A DNA stretch of 21,933 nucleotides from JAAYAY01 sp964429355 (GCA_964429355.1 CAYSCH010000131.1:1-21933); one strand, 5' to 3'; shown: positions 1-8,812, counted from the stretch's first letter. Notes: generated from the sequence alone by a model not told the origin. A program made the numbers and translations.

Positions 1-669
1 GCGCTGATGTACTACGCACCCCACATCTTCAAGATGGCGGGAGCGGGAGCGGGTTCCGCCCTGCTGCAAACCGTGGCCGTTGGCGGGACGAATCTCCTGT
101 TCACCATGGCCGCTCTCGTCGTGATCGATCACTTCGGACGCAAGAGACTGATGCTCGTCGGTTCGATCGGCTACATCCTCAGCCTCGGAGTGACGGCCTG
201 GGCGTTCTATACCTACAGCACCGAGTTCCGTGCTTCCGCCGATGCCATCAAAATGCTCGATGAAGCGCGAGAGGCGATGGCCGACCCAACTAGAATCGCT
301 ACCCTGCAAAGCGCGGCGACCAGTGCGATCGAGGCGGCAGCAGAAGGCGGCTCGATCGTTTTGGTCAGCCTTCTCGTATTTATCGCCTCTCACGCCTTCG
401 GCCAGGGGGCCGTGATCTGGGTGTTCATCAGCGAGATCTTCCCCAATCGCGTCCGCGCCCGAGGCCAGGCGTTCGGCAGCTTCACCCACTGGTTCATGGC
501 CGCCGCCATCACCTGGAGCTTCCCAGCCATCGCCGAATGGTCCGGGGCCCATGTGTTTGCCTTCTACGCCGCCATGATGGTCCTCCAGCTTGTGTGGGTG
601 TTCTTCGTCATGCCCGAAACCAAGGGCGTCCCGCTCGAACAGATTCAGAAGAAAATGGGGATCCAGTAG
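1..669 (+). CDS. Sugar-porter family MFS transporter, C-terminal half (5' truncated by window edge)
   Basis: Inner-membrane sugar importer of the major facilitator superfamily. The frame is open from base 1, so the start lies outside the window; about 222 codons remain, corresponding to the end of helix 7 through helix 12. Family signatures are present in the expected order: NxxxYYAP-like beginning, DHFGRKR loop (residues 41-47 counted from the Met at base 7), SEIFPNRVRARG after helix 10 (142-153), and PETKG after helix 12 (203-207). Odd: a hydrophilic, helix-forming insert of about 45 residues (roughly 71-115) lies between helices 9 and 10, where typical sugar porters have a short loop. The stop codon abuts the ATG of the sugar kinase, implying one transcript and coupled translation. 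The substrate cannot be read from the sequence; a hexose or pentose is likely from the kinase partner. Confidence 0.93.
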   Translation, partial: ALMYYAPHIFKMAGAGAGSALLQTVAVGGTNLLFTMAALVVIDHFGRKRLMLVGSIGYILSLGVTAWAFYTYSTEFRASADAIKMLDEAREAMADPTRIATLQSAATSAIEAAAEGGSIVLVSLLVFIASHAFGQGAVIWVFISEIFPNRVRARGQAFGSFTHWFMAAAITWSFPAIAEWSGAHVFAFYAAMMVLQLVWVFFVMPETKGVPLEQIQKKMGIQ

Positions 670-1569
670 ATGGCCGGTCGTTTTCACGTCGTGGGGCTTG
701 GCGAGATGTTGTGGGACGTGTTTCCCACCGGCCCAGTTTTCGGCGGCGCGCCGGCAAACGTCGCTTGCCATGCCGCCGCACTCGGCGCCGACGCCGCCAT
801 GGTAAGTTCTGTCGGGACCGACAACCTGGGCGATCGAGCGGTCGCCGCCCTCGTCGAGCGAGGCGTCGACACGTCGGCCGTCGCTCGCTCTGCTCCATAC
901 CCGACCGGCACGGTTCAAGTCCACCTCAGTGCCGATGGGCAGCCCAGCTACGAAATCACCCGCCAGGTGGCTTGGGACTACATCCCCTGGACTTCGCAAG
1001 TCGAGAAACTCGCCGCCCGGGCCGACGCCGTCTGTTTTGGCAGCCTCGCTCAACGAAGCGAAACCGCCAGGGCAACCATTCGCCGATTCCTCGAAGCCAC
1101 TCGCCCCGACTGTCTCCGGGTGTTCGACGTCAATCTTCGCCAGAACTTCTACAGCGACGAAATCCTTCGCCAATCCCTGCGGCTCGCCAATGCTCTGAAA
1201 CTCAACGACGAAGAAGCGCCCGTGGTAGCCAGGGCCTGCCTCGGCGAAACCATGGATGATCCCATCGATCGCCTGGCAGACCAGTTCAATCTACGTCTGG
1301 TCGCCCTGACGCTGGGCTCCAAAGGCGCCATCCTTGCGGCGGGTAGAGAACGTCACCAGCAACCGGCTCCGAAAGCGGAAGTTGTCGACACGGTTGGGGC
1401 AGGCGATTCCTTCACGGCAGCCATGATCCAGGGCACCCTGGCAGGCTGGCCTCTCCCGGAGATCGCCGCACGGGCAACCGCCGTCGCAGCCTATGTCTGC
1501 TCCCAGTCCGGCGCCACGCCAATCCTTCCCAGAGAACTGACCGCTGCTTTCGCTCAACTGGGCCGATAG
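670..1569 (+). CDS. PfkB-family carbohydrate kinase (fructokinase-like)
   Basis: Cytoplasmic ATP-dependent sugar kinase of the ribokinase/PfkB family, 299 residues, a normal length. The N-terminal substrate-binding GGAPANVA motif is at residues 25-32 and the C-terminal PfkB signature DTVGAGDSF at 240-248, with the probable catalytic base Asp246. The overall pattern (GEMLWDVFP start, FDVNLRQNFY near 152-161) resembles fructokinases, but other sugars are possible. The ATG directly follows the TAG of the transporter gene; a GGGGAT Shine-Dalgarno-like stretch lies inside the end of that gene. The natural reading is that the sugar brought in by the transporter is phosphorylated here before entering central metabolism. 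No anomalies seen. Confidence 0.93.
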   Translation: MAGRFHVVGLGEMLWDVFPTGPVFGGAPANVACHAAALGADAAMVSSVGTDNLGDRAVAALVERGVDTSAVARSAPYPTGTVQVHLSADGQPSYEITRQVAWDYIPWTSQVEKLAARADAVCFGSLAQRSETARATIRRFLEATRPDCLRVFDVNLRQNFYSDEILRQSLRLANALKLNDEEAPVVARACLGETMDDPIDRLADQFNLRLVALTLGSKGAILAAGRERHQQPAPKAEVVDTVGAGDSFTAAMIQGTLAGWPLPEIAARATAVAAYVCSQSGATPILPRELTAAFAQLGR

Positions 1570-1620
1570 ATCGCAACAAGAAACGCGTGCTCGCTCTCGC
1601 ATCGAAGAAGGGTTCCGAAC

Positions 1621-3402
1621 ATGGGAACGCTGACGGCAATCGTTGCCCTGTTTGCAGTCAGTGTCTCCTTCGCGCCGGCCGGCGCCGCTCCGCCGAACGT
1701 GGTCCTGGTCATGACCGACGATCAGGGTTACGGCGACTTGAGTTGCCACGGCAATCCGGTCCTCAAGACACCCAATATCGACCAGCTTTACGCCGAGTCG
1801 ATTCGACTGGCCGATTACCACGTGGCCCCCACCTGCTCACCCACCCGAGCCGCCCTGCTGACCGGTCACTGGACGAACCGGACCGGCGTGTGGCACACGA
1901 TTATGGGCCGTTCGATGCTTCGCGAGAATGAGGTCACGCTGGGCCAGATCTTCAGCGACGCCGGCTACGCGACCGGCATGTTCGGCAAGTGGCATCTGGG
2001 CGACAACTACCCCTATCGCCCCGAAGACCGCGGCTTCACCGAAGTGATGCGGCACGGAGGCGGCGGGGTCGGGCAGACTCCCGACTACTGGGATAACGCC
2101 TACTTCGACGGCTCCTACCTCCACAACGGCAAGGTTGAGCCGGTCAAGGGCTTCTGTACCGATGTCTGGTTCGACTACGCAAAACGGTTCATCACAGCCC
2201 AGAAACAGGCCGGCAAACCCTTTCTGGCCTACATCGCCACCAATGCCCCCCACGGGCCCATGCATTCGCCCGGCCCGGCGAGCGCGGATTACACGGATCA
2301 AGGCGTTCACGTGGCGAACTTTTTCGGCATGATCGCCAACATCGACGACAACGTCGGCCAGCTCCGCGCCTTTCTCGACCAGCAGGGCCTTACAGAGAAC
2401 ACGATCTTCATCTTCACCACCGACAACGGCTCGTCGTCCGGTGGAAAGGTCTTCAATGCCGGCATGCGCGGCCAGAAGGGCAGCCAATACGACGGCGGCC
2501 ACCGAGTGCCGTTCTTTCTCCACTGGCCGGCCAAAGGCTGGACCGAAGGACGCGACGTGACGCCCATCACCGCCCATGTCGACGTCGTGCCCACCCTGAT
2601 CGACCTCTGCGGCATCCCGGCTCCCAAGGGCCTCCGATTCGACGGACGCAGCATCCGCCCGCTCTTGGAAGAAAAGGCGTCGGTCGACGACGGAACCTGG
2701 CCCGACCGGATCCTGGTCACCGACTCGCAGCGAGTCAAGGACCCGATCAAATGGCGTCAGAGCGCCGTCATGACCAACCGGTGGCGGCTCAACGACGGTG
2801 TCGAACTTTACGACATCCAGGCCGACCCCGGGCAGAAGCTGAACGTGGCCGGCCAGCATCCGCAAGTCGTCGCCCGGCTGCGAGACTTCTACGAGAATTG
2901 GTGGACCGAACTGGAACCGACCTTCAGCCAGGCCACTCCCGCCTACCTGGGCGACGAACGCAACAATCCTGCCAGGCTGACCTGCCACGACTGGATCACC
3001 ACCGGGCTCACGCCGTGGAATCAATCGCAGATCCGCGGCGCCCTCAGCGGCGAAGAGAACACGGGCTCCTGGAACGTCAAAGTCGTCGAAGACGGTCTCT
3101 ATGAAATCGCCGTCCGCCGCTGGCCCCAGGAGGCCAACTTGGCCATCGATGCAGGGTTGCCCCCCGGAGCACCGGTGGCTGGCGAAAAGCCCTTCCGCGC
3201 CACGCCCGGCAAAGCCTTCAAAGCGGTCGAAGTGAAGATCCAGGTTGCCGGCCAGCAACTGGAATCGCCCGTTGCGCCGGGGGCCAAGGAAGTGCTCTTC
3301 AAGCTCCACCTCAAGGCCGGCCTTACCACCCTCAGCGGCCGATTCTTCGACGCCCAAGGCAACTGGATCGGCACCTATTACGCCTACGTCAAGAAGCGAT
3401 AG
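1621..3402 (+). CDS. Exported type I sulfatase (arylsulfatase family) with extra C-terminal domain
   Basis: Sulfate ester hydrolase of the alkaline-phosphatase superfamily, 593 residues. A signal peptide is visible at residues 1-22 (hydrophobic core, AGA-A cleavage region). The formylglycine motif CSPTR has its modified cysteine at Cys72. Other active-site elements seen are Asp33/Asp34 (TDDQGYGD), Lys123/His125 (GKWHLG), His211 (NAPHGPMH) and Asp268/Asn269 (TTDNG). The catalytic fold ends near residue 435; the remaining 150 or so residues look like a beta-rich accessory domain of the kind common on planctomycete sulfatases. The start is supported by AAGAAGG at 1606-1612, eight bases before the ATG. 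It lies 51 bases after the sugar kinase, so probably belongs with the transporter and kinase: desulfation outside, import, phosphorylation. The cysteine type needs a formylglycine-generating enzyme encoded elsewhere. Substrate unknown. Confidence 0.95.
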   Translation: MGTLTAIVALFAVSVSFAPAGAAPPNVVLVMTDDQGYGDLSCHGNPVLKTPNIDQLYAESIRLADYHVAPTCSPTRAALLTGHWTNRTGVWHTIMGRSMLRENEVTLGQIFSDAGYATGMFGKWHLGDNYPYRPEDRGFTEVMRHGGGGVGQTPDYWDNAYFDGSYLHNGKVEPVKGFCTDVWFDYAKRFITAQKQAGKPFLAYIATNAPHGPMHSPGPASADYTDQGVHVANFFGMIANIDDNVGQLRAFLDQQGLTENTIFIFTTDNGSSSGGKVFNAGMRGQKGSQYDGGHRVPFFLHWPAKGWTEGRDVTPITAHVDVVPTLIDLCGIPAPKGLRFDGRSIRPLLEEKASVDDGTWPDRILVTDSQRVKDPIKWRQSAVMTNRWRLNDGVELYDIQADPGQKLNVAGQHPQVVARLRDFYENWWTELEPTFSQATPAYLGDERNNPARLTCHDWITTGLTPWNQSQIRGALSGEENTGSWNVKVVEDGLYEIAVRRWPQEANLAIDAGLPPGAPVAGEKPFRATPGKAFKAVEVKIQVAGQQLESPVAPGAKEVLFKLHLKAGLTTLSGRFFDAQGNWIGTYYAYVKKR

Positions 3403-3541
3403 CACTCCTGCCCGCCCATCTGCCAAGCTCGCCCGGCAACAGAGATTCTCCCACGCGAAGAAGCCATCAGGTGTAACCCGACTCTCGAGCTGGTGTATCC
3501 TCGACGAATCGCCGTCCCGACCTCGCTTCTTCAATTCACTG

Positions 3542-4456
3542 TCAGCCGCTCTGCCGCTCCCGGCCGGCAGCTTCCACCATGATGGAAAGCGTCTTCTCCA
3601 ACAACTCGATCCCACCGAACTGCATTCCCAAGGCGCGAATCTTGCCGGTCGCGATTTGGTGTTTCGGCGAGGTCTGTTGGCCGAGAATCGTGGCCTCACT
3701 CCCCGAAAGCCGTTTCGCAATCGTCGCCACCTCGTAGTCCGACACGTACCGGTCACAGCAGTTGTACGCCTCTCCACCGATTCCGTCGGCCTGCAACAGG
3801 ATACCGACCGCCTTCGCCACGTCGCCCGCATGGACTTCCTTGCCGCCGCCCCGGCAGGTGACCGTCTCACCTCGCGCCACGGCCTGAACCAGCGGAAACC
3901 ACTTGCTGCTACCGATCGGGTGGGCCACACCGTAGACTCCGGTCGGCCGCAGCGCACAAATCGGGTACCCCTCTCCCTGCCCGTAGCTGTGGACGAACTT
4001 CTCGATCGCTGCCTTGTGGGCGCCATAGTGACTTGCCGGCCAGAGCGGGTGGGTTTCGTCGAGGGGGCGGTCCTCGAGTATCTTCTCGTAGACTGCGCAC
4101 GTCGACAGAAACACGAAACGGCCCACGCCCGATTTCCGAGCTGCCTCGATCAGCCGGACCGTTCCCACCACGTTCGTCTCGATGAACTCGATGGGGTCGC
4201 CGCCGCCGCGGAATCCGCCACCCGGGTGATAGAGGGCGGCATGAACCACGGCATCACAACCATGAACCAACTCCCGGCAACTGACTTGATCACTCAGGTC
4301 GCCTTCCACCCACTGGAGCGACTCGGCTAACATCTCAAACCCGCTGCGGTCGCTGTCCCGGCGATACCAGCACAGCAGTCGGTGGTCCTCGGCGGCCAGG
4401 TGGGCCGCGATGTAGCGACCAATGAACCCGGTTGCTCCCGTCAATGCAATTCGCAT
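3542..4456 (-). CDS. NAD-dependent epimerase/dehydratase (extended SDR)
   Basis: Cytoplasmic nucleotide-sugar or related oxidoreductase of the extended short-chain dehydrogenase family. The chosen start gives 304 residues beginning MRIALTGATGFIG, the canonical Rossmann beta1 and glycine-rich NAD site; two upstream in-frame Met codons (4468, 4486) would add 4 or 10 residues and none has a strong ribosome site. A catalytic YxxxK (YGAHK) lies about 144 residues in, preceded by the STCAVY serine strand, and an RPTGVYG segment follows, as in UDP-glucose 4-epimerase-like proteins. It is convergent with the sulfatase and shares no obvious operon with neighbours. The exact substrate cannot be assigned; family members include sugar epimerases, dehydratases and cinnamoyl-type reductases. 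Confidence 0.9.
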   Translation of the reverse strand: MRIALTGATGFIGRYIAAHLAAEDHRLLCWYRRDSDRSGFEMLAESLQWVEGDLSDQVSCRELVHGCDAVVHAALYHPGGGFRGGGDPIEFIETNVVGTVRLIEAARKSGVGRFVFLSTCAVYEKILEDRPLDETHPLWPASHYGAHKAAIEKFVHSYGQGEGYPICALRPTGVYGVAHPIGSSKWFPLVQAVARGETVTCRGGGKEVHAGDVAKAVGILLQADGIGGEAYNCCDRYVSDYEVATIAKRLSGSEATILGQQTSPKHQIATGKIRALGMQFGGIELLEKTLSIMVEAAGRERQSG

Positions 4457-5308
4457 CGTCTCGTCCATCTGTTGTGGGCCAACCATCCGGATCTCAAGTG
4501 AACCGGTCGGCTAAGGGCGACTGACAAAACGTGGGAGTCTCCCGCGGGCATGAATGTGCACAATCGGTGGTTTTGTCAGCGGCTCTAAAAGCCGGTGTGT
4601 GAATCCTCGGACGGATCCAGCTTGGCCGTCTGGATTCTCAAGACTTCCTGCCAAGCCGCCTGCCGGATGGCAAACAGGACAGCTTGTCGCAACTCGTGCG
4701 TCCATTCCTTCCCGGTCCAATACAGCCTCTCCTCGGGAGAGGCATCGCCATCTGCAAGCAGGACGTACCGCGGAAAACCGGGGTCCCAATCGCCAGAATC
4801 CCTTGCTTTCGTCTATGGGCCACGGTTTCATCACTCCACTTGCCCTTCACCAGACACTATAGCCCCCGATCCACTCGAGGCAATTGGGCGAATACCCAAT
4901 GGCCCAACTCCTGACACTCCAGCGGACTGGCCTGCAAATGGGGCGATGATGTGCTGTCGACTTGCCGTGGAACTCTCGGATCGCATTGATGTCAAGCTCC
5001 ATCTGTCTTGGAGGTTGATGGTGAGGCGTTGTTCCCCCCGGCGGCCTGCCGTCGCAATAGCCCCTGGCATAGCGGCCTGGCAATCGCCGATCGAACACCC
5101 TTCCTCAGGGGCCGGCAAGATGCATGAGTTGCACCAGCAAGTACCGGTCAGGTCCTCAAGCTTGCACACCGCTGACACCGACGATTCCACGAGGTGATCC
5201 TGCCGTTTCACTGGGTGGTCTCGGAAACTCGTCGCAGATACCTTGGCAGCGGATGGATTGTCCGCTATGTTCGCCGACATGAGCAACGAACCGAAAAACA
5301 ACAGCAAA
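4457..5308. other. Gene-poor region of about 850 bases with decayed-looking coding traces
   Basis: No intact gene with family resemblance is visible on either strand. The longest open frames (plus strand about 4595-5197, minus strand 4831-5391) have compositions typical of GC-rich shadows and no recognisable motif. The minus strand holds two start-less stretches that do read like protein ends: 4585-4812 (listed separately) and a shorter one ending at a stop at 4857-4859, whose last residues read like an alpha helix (LECQELGHWVF). A small perfect stem, ATTGGG and CCCAAT around a 6-base loop, is at 4883-4900. The leader and promoter of the second sulfatase must lie at the right end, but no clear -35/-10 pair is seen. 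Confidence 0.5.
4585..4812 (-). pseudogene. Start-less 75-codon frame, probable remnant of a small conserved protein
   Basis: Between two TAG codons on the minus strand (4813-4815 and 4585-4587) is an open frame with no ATG, GTG or TTG. Its translation has protein-like character rather than shadow character: a strand-like RYVLLADGD, then EERLYWTGKEWTHELRQAVLF, then a helical QAAWQEVLRIQ. The layout of aromatic WTGKEW, then AVLF, then an amphipathic helix resembles small planctomycete hypothetical proteins with a short repeat-like beta-beta-alpha unit. A minus-strand ATG at 4829-4831 lies in another frame (MKPWPIDESKG), so one frameshift would restore a plausible start; a sequencing error or genuine decay are both possible. 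No function can be given. Confidence 0.4.
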
Positions 5309-6655
5309 ATGAAAACATCCATCGGGCTGACCCTCGCACTCCTGGCCTCTCTCCAGGTTGCTGCCGCAGACAGGCCCAATTTTCTCGTCATCCTTGCCGA
5401 CGACCTGGGCTACGGAGATGTCTCCACCTACCACCAGTCCGACGTACGCACTCCCAACATCGATCGCATCGCCGCCGAGGGCATGCTCTTCACAACGATG
5501 CGTGCCAACTGCACCGTCTGCTCTCCTTCCCGAGCGGCCCTACTCACCGGTCGCTATCCGGACCGCGTCGGTGTCCCCGGCGTCATCCGCACCCACCCCG
5601 AAAACTCCTGGGGCTACCTCGATCCCGCGGCTCCTACCCTCGCCGGTGAACTCAAAAAAATCGGCTACCATACCGCGATCGTCGGCAAGTGGCACCTGGG
5701 CCTCCAGTCTCCCAACACGCCAAACGAACGTGGCTTCGACCTCTTCCACGGTTTTCTCGGCGACATGATGGATAGCTACACTACCCATCTCCGCCATGGC
5801 CAGAACTACATGCGGCACAACGCCGAGGTTATCGAACCGGAGGGACACGCCACCGACCTGTTCACCGCATGGGCCGCCGACTACCTCCGACAGCGTGCCG
5901 AATACCCCGATCAGCCCTTCTTCCTCTACCTGGCCTACAATGCACCGCATTTCCCTATCGAGCCGCCACTCGATTGGCTTCAGTCAGTCCGCCAGCGCGA
6001 CCCGAGACTCGACGACAGGCGCGCTGAGAATGTGGCCCTCGTTGAACACCTTGATGATGCAGTCGGCCGCGTGCTCGCCACCCTTCACGAAACCGGCCTG
6101 GATCGCAACACCTTCGTCGTCTTCACCGCCGACAACGGCGGCTCCCTCCCCCACCGGCAGAATAACGATCCCTGGCGCGACGGAAAACAAAGCCACTATG
6201 ACGGTGGCCTCCGAGTTCCCTTCATGATCCGCTGGCCCGGCCGCGTCCCCCCCGGCTCACGCAGCGACTACGCCGGCCTCGTATTCGACCTCTTTCCCAC
6301 CTTCCTCGAACTGGCCGGCGCAGTACCCTCCCCCGACCTCGACGCAGTGAGCCTGGTCCCGATTCTCGAAGGCCGCACGATCCCCGCACCCCGCGACCTC
6401 TACTTCGTCCGCCGGGAAGGTGGACCGGCCTACGGCGGTAAGAGCTACGAGGCCCTCATCCGCGGCCAGTGGAAATTGCTTCAGAACGACCCCTATAGCC
6501 CCCTGGAACTCTATAACCTCGCCACCGACCCGCAGGAACAACGGAACCTGCGAGCCGCGGAAGAAAAGACCGTCCAGGAGCTCAGCACCGCCCTCCGCGC
6601 CCACATCCAGCGTGGCGGTGCAACCCCGTGGCAGCCACCCCAGCCGGGTTTCTGA
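5309..6655 (+). CDS. Exported type I sulfatase (second, compact form)
   Basis: Sulfatase of the formylglycine class, 448 residues from the preferred ATG at 5309. That start gives a clean signal peptide (MKTSIGL, hydrophobic core, VAAA cut near residue 20); in-frame Met codons at 5243, 5267 and 5279 would only add a polar leader. Formylglycine cysteine is Cys71 in CSPSR; metal ligands Asp31/Asp32 (ADDLGYGD), GKWHLG and TADNGG are present. Unlike the sulfatase at 1621 it lacks the C-terminal accessory domain and ends in a short tail after ELYNLATDPQEQRNL, which is the usual sulfatase C-terminal subdomain. No strong ribosome site is seen. The two sulfatases share the catalytic core but little else, so they probably act on different sulfated substrates or positions. 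Confidence 0.94.
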   Translation: MKTSIGLTLALLASLQVAAADRPNFLVILADDLGYGDVSTYHQSDVRTPNIDRIAAEGMLFTTMRANCTVCSPSRAALLTGRYPDRVGVPGVIRTHPENSWGYLDPAAPTLAGELKKIGYHTAIVGKWHLGLQSPNTPNERGFDLFHGFLGDMMDSYTTHLRHGQNYMRHNAEVIEPEGHATDLFTAWAADYLRQRAEYPDQPFFLYLAYNAPHFPIEPPLDWLQSVRQRDPRLDDRRAENVALVEHLDDAVGRVLATLHETGLDRNTFVVFTADNGGSLPHRQNNDPWRDGKQSHYDGGLRVPFMIRWPGRVPPGSRSDYAGLVFDLFPTFLELAGAVPSPDLDAVSLVPILEGRTIPAPRDLYFVRREGGPAYGGKSYEALIRGQWKLLQNDPYSPLELYNLATDPQEQRNLRAAEEKTVQELSTALRAHIQRGGATPWQPPQPGF

Positions 6656-6744
6656 ACCGTCTCGCATCTGCAACAATGCTTCCATACCGTCCTTCTGGAG
6701 CTCACTTTCTCGCCCCGGCTGAACCCTGAACCCTGACAACTTCC

Positions 6745-8697
6745 GTGTGCGGCATCACTGGCTTCCTCGATCCGAAACCTCTCCTCCCGGACGAAATCCG
6801 CGCCCTCGTAACCGCCATGGCCGATACGCTCGCCCATCGCGGCCCCGATGATTGGGGTACGTGGATCGATCCCGAGGCCGGCATCGCCTTGGGGCACCGT
6901 CGGCTCTCGATTCTCGATCTCTCCGAGTTGGGCCACCAGCCCATGATCTCGGCCGACGAGCGCTTCGTGCTCATCTTCAACGGCGAAGTCTACAACCACG
7001 CCGACCTCCGGCGCGATCTCGAAAGACTTGGCCACCCGTTCCGCGGCCACTCCGATACGGAAGTCCTCCTGGCGGCGATCCAGCATTGGGGCATTGCACT
7101 CACCGTTCCCAGGCTGATCGGTATGTTTGCCTTCGCCTTCTGGGATCGAAAGCTCCGCACGCTCACCCTCGTCCGCGATGCCGTCGGCATCAAGCCTCTT
7201 TACTACGGCTGGCTCGACGGCCGTTTCCTCTTTGGGTCCGAACTGAAGGCCCTCAGGGCCCATCCCCAGTTCGTCCCCCAGATCGATCGCGAGGCCCTCT
7301 CGGCCTTCCTGCATTATTGCTACGTCCCCGCACCGCAAACCATCTATCGTGGCGTCTCCAAATTGCCGGCAGGAACCTGGCTCACTGTTTCGATCGAGAC
7401 GGCACGCCAGGCCCCGCAGCCGGTCGCCTGGTGGAGTATGGCCGACGCGGCCGAGCGCGGACTGCGAGAACCCTTCTCCGGCTCCGATGACGAAGCCATT
7501 GCCGAACTGGATATCCGACTCCGCGATTCCGTGGCCCTGCGGATGCTGGCCGACGTGCCGGTCGGCGCGTTCCTCTCCGGCGGAATCGATTCCTCCGTCG
7601 TCTCTGCCCTGATGCAGGCCCAGAACACGCGCCCCATTCGCTCCTTCTCGATCGGCTTCCTGGAGCAAGGCTATGACGAAGCACCCCATGCCAGGCGGGT
7701 CGCCGAACACCTCGGCACCGACCACACCGAATGCTACGTCACGCCGGCCGAAGCCCGCGAGGTGATTCCGCGATTGCCGGCGTTATTCGACGAACCGTTC
7801 GCCGACTCCTCCCAAATCCCCACGTTTCTCGTCTGCCAGATCGCCCGTCGCGACGTGACCGTTTGCCTTTCCGGTGACGGTGGCGACGAATTGTTCTGCG
7901 GCTACGATCGCTACGCCCACCTCGAGCAGTTGTGGGAAAAGGTAGCCTGGTGCCCCCGGCCCATTCGCCGGGCAACTGGGGCGACTGCCCTAACAGCCTC
8001 CGGCTTGCTGCTTCCCGGCGTCCGCGGCAAGCAGCGGCTCGCTATGATCGGCCAGCTCCTTACCGCCCACGACGGCATCGACGCCTACAATCGCTTCAAT
8101 TCCCACTGGCGCGACCCCGGTGCCTTGGTGATTGGTGGCCGCCACCCGCAGTTTGCCCGTCCTCCACAGGCGTTCTTCGAAACACGGGCGCACCTTCGCC
8201 AGCAGATGACCTTCATCGATGCCGTCACCTACCTTCCCGAGGATATTCTCGTCAAGGTCGATCGCGCCAGCATGGGCGTGGGCCTCGAAGCCCGCGTCCC
8301 CTTGCTCGATCGGCGCGTCGTCGAATTCGCCTGGCGTCTCCCCATGTCGATGAAGATTCGCGGCGGAGAAACCAAGTGGCTGCTCCGCCGGGTACTCGAT
8401 CGCTACGTGCCCCGTCCGTTGATCGAGCGCCCCAAGATGGGATTCGGCGTACCCATCGATTCCTGGCTTCGCGGACCCTTGCGCGATTGGGCCGAAACGC
8501 TCCTCGACGAGAAACGCCTTTCCGCGGAAGGATACTTCCATCCCGGGCCGATCCGGCGAAAATGGAAGGAGCACCTCTCCGGCCGCGCCGATTGGCATTA
8601 CCTCCTCTGGGACATCCTCATGTTTCAAGCCTGGCTCGAATCGGTGGAGGGATCGGGACTCGTCTGCCGGCAGCATCGTGCAACAACCGGAGGTTGA
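6745..8697 (+). CDS. asnB: Asparagine synthase (glutamine-hydrolysing), AsnB type
   Basis: Amidotransferase that converts aspartate (or another carboxylate) to an amide using glutamine and ATP; 650 residues. Translation must begin at the GTG at 6745 because the next codon is the catalytic N-terminal cysteine (MCGITGF). The class II glutaminase domain spans roughly residues 2-215, with HRGPDD (31-36), FNGEVYN (78-84) and a GHSDTEVLL segment. The synthetase domain follows, with the ATP pyrophosphatase loop SGGIDSS at 278-284 and CLSGDGGDELF further on. No Shine-Dalgarno sequence precedes the GTG. The following gene is a GT4 glycosyltransferase, a pairing common in exopolysaccharide or glycan clusters, where such AsnB paralogues may amidate sugar acids rather than make free asparagine. 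That role is inference. Confidence 0.94.
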   Translation: MCGITGFLDPKPLLPDEIRALVTAMADTLAHRGPDDWGTWIDPEAGIALGHRRLSILDLSELGHQPMISADERFVLIFNGEVYNHADLRRDLERLGHPFRGHSDTEVLLAAIQHWGIALTVPRLIGMFAFAFWDRKLRTLTLVRDAVGIKPLYYGWLDGRFLFGSELKALRAHPQFVPQIDREALSAFLHYCYVPAPQTIYRGVSKLPAGTWLTVSIETARQAPQPVAWWSMADAAERGLREPFSGSDDEAIAELDIRLRDSVALRMLADVPVGAFLSGGIDSSVVSALMQAQNTRPIRSFSIGFLEQGYDEAPHARRVAEHLGTDHTECYVTPAEAREVIPRLPALFDEPFADSSQIPTFLVCQIARRDVTVCLSGDGGDELFCGYDRYAHLEQLWEKVAWCPRPIRRATGATALTASGLLLPGVRGKQRLAMIGQLLTAHDGIDAYNRFNSHWRDPGALVIGGRHPQFARPPQAFFETRAHLRQQMTFIDAVTYLPEDILVKVDRASMGVGLEARVPLLDRRVVEFAWRLPMSMKIRGGETKWLLRRVLDRYVPRPLIERPKMGFGVPIDSWLRGPLRDWAETLLDEKRLSAEGYFHPGPIRRKWKEHLSGRADWHYLLWDILMFQAWLESVEGSGLVCRQHRATTGG

Positions 8698-8812
8698 AAT
8701 GGCCGTTCCGGCGCAAGGGCCCATACTCGTTCTCCAATTCAAAACCAGCCCTGGGCCCTCTTCCGATTTCCCCCTTCCAAGATGCCCATGCAACGACAAT
8801 TGGCCATCGTGA
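8689..8812 (+). promoter_or_regulatory. Strong Shine-Dalgarno and possible 37-codon coupling ORF between asnB and the glycosyltransferase
   Basis: GGAGG at 8689-8693 is the best ribosome site of the region and sits five bases before an ATG at 8699 that overlaps nothing in the asnB frame except its last bases. That ATG opens a 37-codon frame ending TGA at 8810-8812, which runs over the glycosyltransferase start at 8782. The glycosyltransferase itself has no visible ribosome site. The arrangement would allow ribosomes entering at 8699 to terminate just past 8782 and re-initiate. The short peptide has no recognisable features, so it is not called as a gene. Confidence 0.3.

Noticed and set aside
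3403..3541. Terminator between the convergent sulfatase and epimerase genes
   Set aside because: I looked for a stem-loop with a T-rich tail and found none convincing.
1837..4026. 729-codon open frame on the minus strand opposite the first sulfatase and across the epimerase
   Set aside because: It is antisense to a gene with full catalytic motifs, runs across the convergent gene in another frame, and has the Val/Gly/Asp-rich composition of a GC-rich shadow.
4595..5197. 200-codon plus-strand frame in the gene-poor region
   Set aside because: No family resemblance, no ribosome site, and it overlaps the more protein-like minus-strand remnants.
6720..6737. TGAACCC tandem heptamer before asnB
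   Set aside because: Only about two and a half copies; too short to interpret.
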